A stretch of DNA of 6,055 bases from Anaeroplasmataceae bacterium (GTDB taxonomy: Bacteria > Bacillota_I > Bacilli_A > Acholeplasmatales > JAEDCM01): NCBI GenBank assembly GCA_016294165.1, contig JAEDCM010000050.1, forward strand, positions 1-6,055. Reading direction: 5' to 3'. A program made the position numbers and the translations under genes. The stretch's first letter is position 1. The number at the start of each line of letters is the position of its first letter. The notes below the pieces were generated by a model, which saw only the letters and a program-made list of their open reading frames with translations, was not told where the DNA came from and ran no database searches. Shown in pieces: positions 1 to 5,799 of the stretch.

Positions 1-54
1 AACTTTATTAAAAAAGTTTAAATTTATACTTGATTAATAATAGTTAATCACTCC

Positions 55-73
55 TATACCCTATGGGGGTATA
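55..73. promoter_or_regulatory. CsoR-like copper-responsive operator
   Basis: This is an inverted repeat with arms TATACCC (55-61) and GGGTATA (67-73); the core reads TACCCTATGGGGGTA. A C-tract facing a G-tract inside AT-rich flanks is the usual layout of operators bound by the Cu(I)-sensing CsoR repressor of Bacillota. In this AT-rich window a G5 run in intergenic DNA stands out. The site lies just downstream of a minus-strand -10 box (77-82) and covers the expected start of transcription, where a bound repressor would block initiation. The regulator and its target gene are not in the window, so copper is inferred from the motif alone. Other members of the CsoR/RcnR family bind related sites and remain possible. 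Confidence 0.6.
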
Positions 74-76
74 TAT

Positions 77-105
77 ATTATAACACTCCTTAATATTTTA
101 TGCAA
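77..105 (-). promoter_or_regulatory. Leftward sigma-A promoter for a gene beyond the left edge
   Basis: On the minus strand there is a -35 box TTGCAT (100-105), a 17 bp spacer (83-99) and a perfect -10 box TATAAT (77-82). Transcription would start near position 70, inside the CsoR-like operator. An AGGAG sequence follows at 51-55, but no ATG, TTG or usable GTG start lies between it and position 1; the GTG at 48-50 reaches a stop after five codons. The target gene must therefore begin outside the window, with a leader of at least about 70 nt. Copper genes such as a copper ATPase, copper chaperone or csoR itself are the natural expectation, but that is inference. Confidence 0.65.
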
Positions 106-106
106 G

Positions 107-131
107 AAAAAAGGCTTTATTTAAAAAGCCT
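107..131 (-). terminator. Intrinsic terminator of the GH28 gene
   Basis: On the minus strand a 7 bp stem, AGGCTTT (125-131 side) with AAAGCCT (112-118 side), closes a 6 nt loop and is followed by a run of five U residues (107-111). The stem begins inside the TAG stop codon (130-132) of the GH28 gene, so termination is immediate. The next promoter's -35 box starts only two bases further on, so adjacent transcription units are tightly packed. Confidence 0.8.
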
Positions 132-1374
132 ATTCCATCTTAATATTTACATTATTTATTTCAATGTTTTTAATAGCATCATAATTACTACCAAATAATT
201 TAGTATTAATGTCTAAATTGCTAAGTTTAAAATCATATAAATCATATTGTTCACTCTTAGTTACATTAAAATAGCATTGGCAATTTAGCCTACAATTAGA
301 CATTAGAATATCATGCGCCTTGGATGTTAAATCATCTGTGCACCCCTTTAAATCAAAAAACTGTGTCCATGGCTTAATATATAGAAACGTCACAACATTT
401 CCTTTAATATAATCAACCATTATATTTTCATAATGTTGTTTAGTGTCAGGTCGCATTTTTAACCATAAAATATTTTTAGCATCTTTAACATTAATTCTTC
501 TTAAAATGATATTCTTATTGTGAATTGATTCTGAACCACATGTTAAGCAGCTATGACAAAAGCCAAATTCGCAATCCTCAATAATGATTCGTTCATTACT
601 TCCATTTTCCGGACTAACATGAGCATATGGTCCCTTTCCACCCTTTAGAGCTACTGCATCATCATTAACTTCTAAATAGCAGTTTTTAACCAAAACATCA
701 CTACATACATCAATATCGATGGCATCAGTGCTTGGAGCCTTGATTGGCTCATGCGGTGAAAAAAATCGACAATTTAAATATTTAACATATTGGCATTTAT
801 AAATATGAGTTGTCCAAAATGGTGAATTTTGAAATGTAGCATCCGCAATTATCACATTTTTACTATTAGAAATATATAATAGCCTTGGCCTTTGTTCATC
901 CTTATTTTTACACTTTGGATTCCACTTCAAGCGCTGCCAAAAAGCTTGCCAGTACTTTTTCCCATTACCATCAATTGTTCCTTTACCAAATAAAACAAAT
1001 CCATCTACATTGTCAACATTAATAAGGGCATTATAGTACTTACAGGTTTCTCCTTCAACTCTTGTTTCTTTTATTTCATAATCAAGAATATCGTCACTCC
1101 CCTTTAAAATAGCATCTTCATTTAAATATAAATTAACGCCCTGTCTGAAGTTCAATGATCCTGAAATATATGTACCTTTCGGTATAATCATTACTCCTCC
1201 ACCCTTTTGATATATCAAATCAATGAGTGTTTGAAACTCTTTTGTATATACTTTTCCATCATCGAAAATGCCGTAATCAGTAATGATATATTGCTTCATA
1301 CTTTCTAATTGTGGGATATTTATATCATAAAACCAATCATCAATTGGTGTTTGATCTAAAAAATATTCGTTCAT
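130..1374 (-). CDS. GH28-family glycosidase (polygalacturonase-like), cytosolic
   Basis: This is a right-handed beta-helix glycoside hydrolase of family GH28, whose members cleave galacturonic-acid linkages in pectin or rhamnogalacturonan by inversion. Residue numbers are for a 414-aa product. The N-terminal part has the GGG..IPKGTY..G pattern of pectin-degrading beta-helices (about 58-72). The active-site blocks follow in the family order: STDAIDID (215-222, usually NTD), NDDAVALKGG (237-246, usually GDD), CHSCLTCGSES (273-283, usually GHG..GS) and WLKMRPD (304-310, usually RIK). All three catalytic-type Asp (217, 238, 239), His274 and Lys306 are present. There is no signal peptide, so it probably acts on imported oligosaccharides; exo-action and the exact substrate are inferences. 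An upstream in-frame ATG at 1407 would add 11 residues, but it lies inside the promoter. The ATG at 1374 has AAGGAA about 9 nt upstream and is preferred. The gene is a single unit with its own promoter and terminator. No transporter or other pectin gene is nearby. Confidence 0.88.
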   Translation of the reverse strand: MNEYFLDQTPIDDWFYDINIPQLESMKQYIITDYGIFDDGKVYTKEFQTLIDLIYQKGGGVMIIPKGTYISGSLNFRQGVNLYLNEDAILKGSDDILDYEIKETRVEGETCKYYNALINVDNVDGFVLFGKGTIDGNGKKYWQAFWQRLKWNPKCKNKDEQRPRLLYISNSKNVIIADATFQNSPFWTTHIYKCQYVKYLNCRFFSPHEPIKAPSTDAIDIDVCSDVLVKNCYLEVNDDAVALKGGKGPYAHVSPENGSNERIIIEDCEFGFCHSCLTCGSESIHNKNIILRRINVKDAKNILWLKMRPDTKQHYENIMVDYIKGNVVTFLYIKPWTQFFDLKGCTDDLTSKAHDILMSNCRLNCQCYFNVTKSEQYDLYDFKLSNLDINTKLFGSNYDAIKNIEINNVNIKME

Positions 1375-1397
1375 AATCATCAATTCCTTTTGTTTAA

Positions 1398-1426
1398 ATT
1401 GTATCATAAATAATTATATTACTCAA
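1398..1426 (-). promoter_or_regulatory. Extended -10 promoter of the GH28 gene
   Basis: On the minus strand there is a -35 box TTGAGT (1421-1426), exactly 17 bp of spacer, and a -10 box TACAAT (1398-1403) preceded by TGA, an extended -10. Transcription should start near 1391, giving a leader of roughly 17 nt that contains the AAGGAA ribosome binding site. The upstream ATG at 1405-1407 is part of the TG extension itself and so would not be in the transcript. Confidence 0.75.
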
Positions 1427-1433
1427 TTTAAAT

Positions 1434-1463
1434 AAAAAAAGGTGTAGCAATTAAACTACACCC
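1434..1463 (-). terminator. Intrinsic terminator of the cation ATPase gene
   Basis: On the minus strand a perfect 7 bp stem, GGTGTAG (1456-1462) with CTACACC (1441-1447), closes an 8 nt loop and is followed by seven U residues (1434-1440). It starts 7 bp after the ATPase stop codon (1470-1472). The GH28 promoter begins 7 bp after the U-tract, so the two genes are separate transcription units. Confidence 0.88.
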
Positions 1464-1469
1464 AGATAA

Positions 1470-4055
1470 TTAATTATGTTTTTTTCTATTGATTAATTTA
1501 GAGATTTCCATGATAACTACCATTACTAATGATAATCCCATGCAAATTGCAAAGTAACCAATATTCATTGGATCAAATTCGAATAAATCACGAATTCCAG
1601 GAGTATATATTACAATAACTTGTAATGCAAATCCAACAATAAATGCAAAGTTCATAAACTTATTCTTATAGCTCTTTGGACTTAATACTGAATGGTGTGA
1701 TTTTACATTATAAGCATGGAATAATTGAGTAGATGATAGAGTAAGGAAGGCCATTGTTTGACCTAATGCATGGCTTTCTTGTTCACCAATGATATAAGCA
1801 AGTAACGTTACTCCTCCAATAATAATTCCTTCAATAACGATTTTCCATGAATATCCATTTGCGAAGAATCCTTCTTTTTTAGAGCGTGGCTTTTCATCCA
1901 TTACTGTATCTTCAGCTGCTTCCATACCAATACCAAATGCTGGAAGTGAATCAGTGATTAAGTTAATCCATAATAAATGCATTGCGGCAAGTGGTGTTCC
2001 TAAATTGATAATTCCAAAAGCTGTTAATAATGAAGCAACAAATATCGTTAAAACTTCACCAATATTTGATGATAATAAGTATTTAACACATTTACGGATA
2101 TTATCATAAATACCACGTCCTTCTTTAACAGCTGAAACAATTGTCGAGAAGTTATCATCAGTTAAAATCATATCAGCTGCTTCTTTAGAAACGTCTGTAC
2201 CTGTGATTCCCATTGCACATCCAATTTCCGCTTTTTTAAGAGCAGGAGCATCATTTACACCGTCTCCAGTCATCGCAACGATAGCATCATTCTTTTGCCA
2301 TGCTTCAACAATTCTAACCTTATCCTTTGGAGCAACACGTGCAAATACACTATATTCATGAATGTGTTCTGCTAAATATTCATCACTTAAATCTTCTAAT
2401 TCTTGAGAAGTTATTGCTTTGTCTCCTTCTCTTAAAATTCCTAATTCCTTGGCAATTGCTGAAGCGGTAACAATGTGGTCACCAGTAATCATTACTGTTT
2501 TAATTCCAGCTTTTGTAGCAACCTTAATTGATTCCTTAACCTCAGGTCTTGCAGGGTCAATCATACCGACTAATCCAATGAAGTTCAAATCTTTTTCTAA
2601 TTCTTCAGCGTTTGGCAGATAATCAAACTCTTGAATACCTAATGCTAAAACACGCAAAGCGTTTGTTGCCATTTCTTGATTAGCATTTAAAGCATTATTT
2701 TTAACCTCATCACTATTAATGCTTAAATTGATAACTCTATCTGGAGCTCCTTTAGTGATAGATACATATTTATTGTCCAATTTAATAACAGTTGTCATTA
2801 ATTTCCTATCGCTATCAAAAGGAATATCTAAAACACGATTATAGTTATGAATATCCTTTCCACATGCAATATTAATATCTAATAAAGCTAGTTCTGTTGG
2901 GTCTCCGATACGAGTAAGCTTCCCATTTTTTGTTTCAATTGAAGCATCGCAACATACTGCAAAATAAGTGATCATTTCAACTTCAGATTCAGTTAAATCT
3001 TGAGGATTCTTAATCTCATTTACATAAATTTTAGTTACTGTCATCTTGTTTTGTGTTAATGTACCAGTCTTATCTGAACAAATTACATTACAAGAACCTA
3101 ATGTTTCAACAGCAGGTAGTTTTTTAACGATGGCATTTTCTTTACTCATCTTAGTTACACCAATTGATAATACAATTGTAACTACAGTCGCTAAACCTTC
3201 AGGAATAGCAGCAACTGCTAAGGCTACAGCTGTAATGAATGCTTCGCTGAAGGCACTTGATTTCCAATCAGCTGCGATCATTTCAAGAACAAAAACAACA
3301 ACACAGATGGCAAGAGCCATAATACCAATAACCCCACCAACATAATTTAATTTTTGTTGTAATGGAGTTTGCTCATCCTCTTGAGCACTTAGCATACCCG
3401 CAATTTTTCCGATTTCTGTTCCCATACCTACAGATGATACGATGGCTTTAGCTTTACCATTTGTAACATAAGTAGATGAGAATAGGCAGTTTTTCATATC
3501 TCCAAGAGGAATATCATCATTTTCAATTTCTTCATTATTTTTCCCAACCGGAACTGATTCACCAGTTAAAGCAGCTTCTTCAACCTTTAGATTAGTACAT
3601 TCAATAATTCTTGCATCAGCAGGAATGCTATCTCCAGCTTCCACATAAATGATATCTCCAACCACTAAATCAGCAGCATCAATTGTAATAAGACTAGAAT
3701 TTCTCATTACCTTACATGTTGCGGCACTCATCTTCTTTAAGGCTTCTAGACTCTTTTCTGCTTTACTTTCTTGGTATAATCCTAAAATAGCATTAATTAA
3801 TACTACAACCATAATAATTACTGATTCAATCCATTCATTTGGATCTACGATAACTGATACAACTGCGGCGATAATTAGAATAATTATTAAAGGGTCCTTA
3901 AATTCAAGGATGAATTTTAACCACATTGGTGTTTTTTTCTTTTCCTCTAATTCATTTTTACCATACTTTTCTCTGTTTTCTGCAACTTGATCGTCAGTAA
4001 GACCTGTTTGCAAATCAGAATTGAACTCTTGTTTTAGTTCTACTAATTTTTTCAT
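1470..4055 (-). CDS. P2A-type cation-transporting ATPase, probable Mn2+/Ca2+ exporter
   Basis: This 861-aa membrane pump uses ATP to move divalent cations out of the cytoplasm. Domains run in P-type order: N-terminal cation-ATPase domain (1-45), M1-M2 (about 48-95), actuator with TGES (164-167), M3-M4 (about 236-300) with PEGL (285-288), phosphorylation site DKTGT (Asp328), nucleotide-binding KGAPD (435-439), TGD (524-526) and TGDGVNDAP (596-604), then M5-M10 (about 656-855). By eye, the SERCA site II residues are complete: Glu286 in M4, Asn698 and Asp702 in M6. M5 has NIGE (664-667). M8 has Gln777 where SERCA has the site I Glu, suggesting one main ion site. Length is normal for bacterial Ca2+-ATPase-like pumps. 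The start has GGAGG (4063-4067) 7 nt upstream. Family similarity alone would say Ca2+. The Mn2+ riboswitch in the leader, as seen upstream of known Mn2+-linked P-type ATPases of lactic acid bacteria and pneumococcus, favours Mn2+ export. Substrate is inference. Confidence 0.95.
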   Translation of the reverse strand: MKKLVELKQEFNSDLQTGLTDDQVAENREKYGKNELEEKKKTPMWLKFILEFKDPLIIILIIAAVVSVIVDPNEWIESVIIMVVVLINAILGLYQESKAEKSLEALKKMSAATCKVMRNSSLITIDAADLVVGDIIYVEAGDSIPADARIIECTNLKVEEAALTGESVPVGKNNEEIENDDIPLGDMKNCLFSSTYVTNGKAKAIVSSVGMGTEIGKIAGMLSAQEDEQTPLQQKLNYVGGVIGIMALAICVVVFVLEMIAADWKSSAFSEAFITAVALAVAAIPEGLATVVTIVLSIGVTKMSKENAIVKKLPAVETLGSCNVICSDKTGTLTQNKMTVTKIYVNEIKNPQDLTESEVEMITYFAVCCDASIETKNGKLTRIGDPTELALLDINIACGKDIHNYNRVLDIPFDSDRKLMTTVIKLDNKYVSITKGAPDRVINLSINSDEVKNNALNANQEMATNALRVLALGIQEFDYLPNAEELEKDLNFIGLVGMIDPARPEVKESIKVATKAGIKTVMITGDHIVTASAIAKELGILREGDKAITSQELEDLSDEYLAEHIHEYSVFARVAPKDKVRIVEAWQKNDAIVAMTGDGVNDAPALKKAEIGCAMGITGTDVSKEAADMILTDDNFSTIVSAVKEGRGIYDNIRKCVKYLLSSNIGEVLTIFVASLLTAFGIINLGTPLAAMHLLWINLITDSLPAFGIGMEAAEDTVMDEKPRSKKEGFFANGYSWKIVIEGIIIGGVTLLAYIIGEQESHALGQTMAFLTLSSTQLFHAYNVKSHHSVLSPKSYKNKFMNFAFIVGFALQVIVIYTPGIRDLFEFDPMNIGYFAICMGLSLVMVVIMEISKLINRKKHN

Positions 4056-4067
4056 CTTTTAACCTCC

Positions 4068-4117
4068 AAAAAATAATAAAAAGACCTATAAACTCTTAAA
4101 ATAAGTTTAAAGGTCTT
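4068..4117 (-). terminator. Riboswitch-controlled terminator before the ATPase
   Basis: On the minus strand a 14-position stem closes a 9 nt loop (4095-4103). Its arms begin AAGACCTTTAAACT (4104-4117) and AGTTTATAGGTCTT (4081-4094), with a single T-T mismatch. A U-rich tail TTTATTATTTTTT (4068-4080) follows. The ATPase ribosome binding site GGAGG comes directly after the tail. The 5' arm overlaps the conserved GCAAGACCTTT at the 3' end of the manganese aptamer (4109-4119), so the terminator and aptamer helix P1 cannot both form. Confidence 0.88.
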
Positions 4118-4192
4118 GCAAATCAAAATAATGACTACTATACCCGGATATTGCTATCGTGATGACGACTATAGTAAGAGCTACTCCCCTTT
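4109..4192 (-). promoter_or_regulatory. yybP-ykoY manganese riboswitch aptamer
   Basis: The minus-strand leader has the conserved segments of this class in order: AAAGGGGAGTAGC (4180-4192), TCGTCA (4163-4168), CCGGG (4143-4147) and GCAAGACCTTT (4109-4119). Helix P1 pairs AAAGG (4188-4192) with CCTTT (4109-4113). A central helix pairs ACTATA (4170-4175) with TATAGT (4137-4142). Beyond the TCGTCA loop a 4 bp stem GATA/TATC carries a GCAA tetraloop (4147-4158). In characterised members Mn2+ bridges the two conserved internal loops, docks the arms and stabilises P1. Here that would sequester the terminator's 5' arm and turn the ATPase on. The class is recognised from sequence; the ON direction follows from the overlap. 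Confidence 0.93.
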
Positions 4193-4211
4193 GGTCTATT
4201 CGATTAATATA

Positions 4212-4240
4212 ATCATATCATAATTGTTTTTTTTTAGCAA
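4212..4240 (-). promoter_or_regulatory. Extended -10 promoter of the riboswitch-ATPase unit
   Basis: On the minus strand there is a -35 box TTGCTA (4235-4240), a 17 bp spacer and a -10 box TATGAT (4212-4217) preceded by TGA. Transcription would start near 4205, about a dozen nucleotides before the conserved start of the riboswitch aptamer. The spacer includes most of a nine-A homopolymer (T9 on the plus strand, 4227-4235). Confidence 0.75.
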
Positions 4241-4268
4241 CAATAAATTTTATTAATTAAAACCATAC

Positions 4269-5114
4269 TTATTTTTTAAAATAAGCTATCCCAATTCCAT
4301 TAGGACCAATATGAGTTCCAATTGTGCATCCTAATTGATAAATATTTATTCCTTCTTCAATTCCTAAAGCACTTTTATTATTCTCAAAATAACTCTCAAC
4401 CATACTTGCATCGTTACCTGAATATACCATACCATATGGTTTTGTTTCATCAATCCCACCAGATTCCACAACCATTTTGGTAATTATTTTATTAGAATTT
4501 TGAGTACCTCTTCCTTTTCCAATCATTTTAACCTCACCATCGACAATTCCGATAATTGGTTTAATGTTTAATGTTTCACCAAAAAAAGAAACTAAAGCTG
4601 AGATTCTTCCACCCATTCTTAAATATTTTAAAGTGTCTAATCGAGCAGTAAATGTAATATTTTTCTTTTCTTCTTCAAGAATCGAAATGATCTCTTCAAA
4701 GTTTTTATTTTGGCTAATAAGTTCTAATGCATATAAAACTAATAATTTTTCACCTAATGCAGCATTTAAACTATCCAACACATAAATCTTATTATCATAT
4801 TGCTTTTCAAGCATTTTGGCATTTTGATATGTACCAGATAATTTTGATGATAGTAAAATAACAATTGCCTGATCTTTATTCTCAATAACTCTATCAAAAA
4901 CCTCAGAAAATCGATAAGGATTAATTTGACTTGTTTTAGGTAAAGCTTTAACATTTTCTAGCTTATTATAAAAATCTTCTCTTGTGATATTATCTCCATC
5001 TAAATAAACATTATCGGCAATATTTATTTCCATTGATATAATTTCAATACCAAGTGCTTTTGCTTCTTCCTTATTAATATCAGAAGCCGAATCAGTTATT
5101 ATTCTAATACTCAT
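4269..5114 (-). CDS. degV: DegV family protein, FakB-like fatty-acid-binding protein
   Basis: This 281-aa cytosolic protein belongs to the DegV family. Members bind one long-chain fatty acid; those called FakB present it to the kinase FakA, which makes acyl-phosphate for phospholipid synthesis. Visible family motifs are TDSASD (7-12), LPKTSQ (58-63), LSGTYQ (92-97), the DTLKYLRMGGRIS block (160-172) and the C-terminal TIGTHIGPNGIGIAY (264-278). The residues expected to hold the carboxylate are in place: Thr61 and Ser62, Ser93, Arg170 and His268. Length is normal and the protein looks intact. The start has AAGGAG 8 nt upstream (5123-5128). It has its own promoter and an unusually long leader of about 115 nt. 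No fakA or lipid gene is in the window, so the FakA partnership and lipid specificity are inferred. I see no clear terminator after it, so its transcript may run into the riboswitch leader of the ATPase. Confidence 0.93.
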   Translation of the reverse strand: MSIRIITDSASDINKEEAKALGIEIISMEINIADNVYLDGDNITREDFYNKLENVKALPKTSQINPYRFSEVFDRVIENKDQAIVILLSSKLSGTYQNAKMLEKQYDNKIYVLDSLNAALGEKLLVLYALELISQNKNFEEIISILEEEKKNITFTARLDTLKYLRMGGRISALVSFFGETLNIKPIIGIVDGEVKMIGKGRGTQNSNKIITKMVVESGGIDETKPYGMVYSGNDASMVESYFENNKSALGIEEGINIYQLGCTIGTHIGPNGIGIAYFKK

Positions 5115-5236
5115 TACTATTTCTCCTTATTTAAGATGCATATCTATATTTTCCTACATTAAGGTATTATTCATTATTTTAAAAAGTAAATTATGCTATA
5201 CTTTATTCAGATATTACAGTTTTAATAACTGAGTCT

Positions 5237-5265
5237 ATTATAATAGTATTAAAATCATTTTTCAA
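5237..5265 (-). promoter_or_regulatory. Consensus sigma-A promoter of degV
   Basis: On the minus strand there is a -35 box TTGAAA (5260-5265), a 17 bp spacer (5243-5259) and a perfect -10 box TATAAT (5237-5242). Transcription would start near 5230, about 115 nt before the degV ATG at 5114. A small hairpin, CAGTT/AACTG (5217-5231), would lie at the very 5' end of this transcript. I recognise no riboswitch in the leader. Confidence 0.75.
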
Positions 5266-5476
5266 CAAAAAATTTTTAATTTACAATTAGGGGTGTTTTG
5301 TAATAGTTGATAAAAAATATGAGGAGATTTGAATTACCATAATTTAATATATCAATTTTAAATTAAACTTATTGGTTATAGTTTATTTGTCATGCAAATG
5401 ACTATACCATTTGCAATATCAGCTAATATGAATTTGATCTTTCAGTTACTACTATTCAAAAAATATTTGACTATAG
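5266..5476. other. Noncoding stretch with an imperfect hairpin, possible decayed IS DNA
   Basis: No open frame or recognisable protein fragment is visible. The clearest structure is an imperfect hairpin at 5374-5408. Its outer arms are GGTTATAGT and ACTATACC (one bulged base) and its inner arms are ATTTG (5385-5389) and CAAAT (5395-5399). A competing perfect 7 bp stem pairs GCAAATG (5394-5400) with CATTTGC (5408-5414), so two alternative folds share the same middle strand. A plus-strand GAGGAG (5320-5325) is followed by ATA rather than ATG at 5339-5341. This could be a lost start of the transposase whose tail lies further right, but that is speculative. Confidence 0.4.
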
Positions 5477-5635
5477 GATCAATATATGGCGTCAACCTTT
5501 TGTGGAATGGAACGTACAAATAGAGATATTAAAACAATTATTAGACATGCTTATGGTTTTAAGAATTTCTCTAGATTAAGAAATAGAATTATGTATATTA
5601 AAAATAAAAGTTGTCCAACTAAAATTACCAAATAA
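5477..5635 (+). pseudogene. C-terminal remnant of an ISL3-type transposase
   Basis: This plus-strand frame follows a TAG at 5474-5476 and ends at TAA 5633-5635, encoding about 52 residues. From the ATG at 5507 the product starts MERTNRDIKTIIRHAYGF and continues KNFSRLRNRIMYIKNK. That pattern, (E)xTNxxIKxIxRxAYGFxNFxxxRNRI, is the C-terminal tail of ISL3-family transposases, following the last catalytic residue of the DDE domain. The remaining 350 or more residues are missing: nothing upstream in any frame resembles the zinc-finger N-terminus or catalytic core, and the sequence just before 5500 does not continue the family pattern cleanly, consistent with a frameshift or deletion. It is a dead fragment on the strand opposite all intact genes. 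The exact IS family is inferred from memory of the motif. Confidence 0.72.
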
Positions 5636-5664
5636 TTAAGCTATAAATCATTTATTTCTGCCAT

Positions 5665-5717
5665 AAAAAAAATGTATTATTTTACAATTCAGTCTGTTTA
5701 ATAATACATCTTTTTTT
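5665..5717. terminator. Bidirectional intrinsic terminator
   Basis: A perfect 10 bp inverted repeat, ATGTATTATT (5672-5681) with AATAATACAT (5700-5709), encloses an 18 nt loop. It is flanked by a run of A on the left (5665-5671) and a run of T on the right (5711-5717), so each strand reads as stem-loop plus U-tract. It can end leftward transcription from the LRR gene, whose stop is about 90 bp away, and rightward transcription from the transposase remnant. The stem is AT-only except for one C-G pair near its base, so efficiency may be moderate. Confidence 0.6.
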
Positions 5718-5799
5718 ATTGTTTATAAATTGGTTTTTTTATAGATTTACATCTATTTTTTTAAAGAACCATTAAAACTTACACCTATCATTTATTTAA
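5718..5799. other. AT-rich 3' flank of the LRR gene
   Basis: This untranslated stretch lies between the LRR stop codon and the bidirectional terminator. It holds a short palindrome, ATAGAT/ATCTAT (5741-5746 and 5751-5756, 4 nt loop), followed by a plus-strand T run (to 5762), and outer TGGTT/AACCA arms. It resembles a weak rightward terminator, but there is no rightward gene to end. I see no coding sequence. Confidence 0.35.

Noticed and set aside
1..50. Short palindromes GATTAA/TTAATC (33-50) and AACTTT/AAAGTT (1-18) as terminators or operators.
   Set aside because: They are six-base AT-rich stems with no U-tract in a useful direction, expected by chance in DNA of this composition.
31..59. 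A rightward promoter at the left edge (TTGATT at 31-36).
   Set aside because: Its -10 box would be CCTATA, and it would drive antisense RNA into the GH28 gene. The leftward promoter on the other strand is far better.
48..96. Repeated AGGAGTG (two copies on the minus strand, about 37 bp apart) as an operator pair.
   Set aside because: One copy lies in the promoter spacer and the other resembles an ordinary ribosome binding site. Seven bases shared twice is weak evidence.
2419..3990. Plus-strand open frames at 2419-2622, 3046-3345 and 3649-3990.
   Set aside because: They are antisense to the ATPase gene, lack convincing ribosome binding sites and encode low-complexity, unfamiliar proteins. 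Their openness follows from the codon use of the real gene.
4564..4954. Short open frames overlapping degV at 4564-4785 (plus) and 4766-4954 (minus).
   Set aside because: Both lie wholly inside degV, whose motifs are intact throughout, and neither resembles a protein family.
5280..5689. A 9 bp direct repeat TTTACAATT at 5280-5288 and 5681-5689 as a target-site duplication around the transposase remnant.
   Set aside because: The sequences just inside the two copies do not form inverted repeats, the motif is AT-rich enough to recur by chance, and the right copy lies inside the terminator hairpin.
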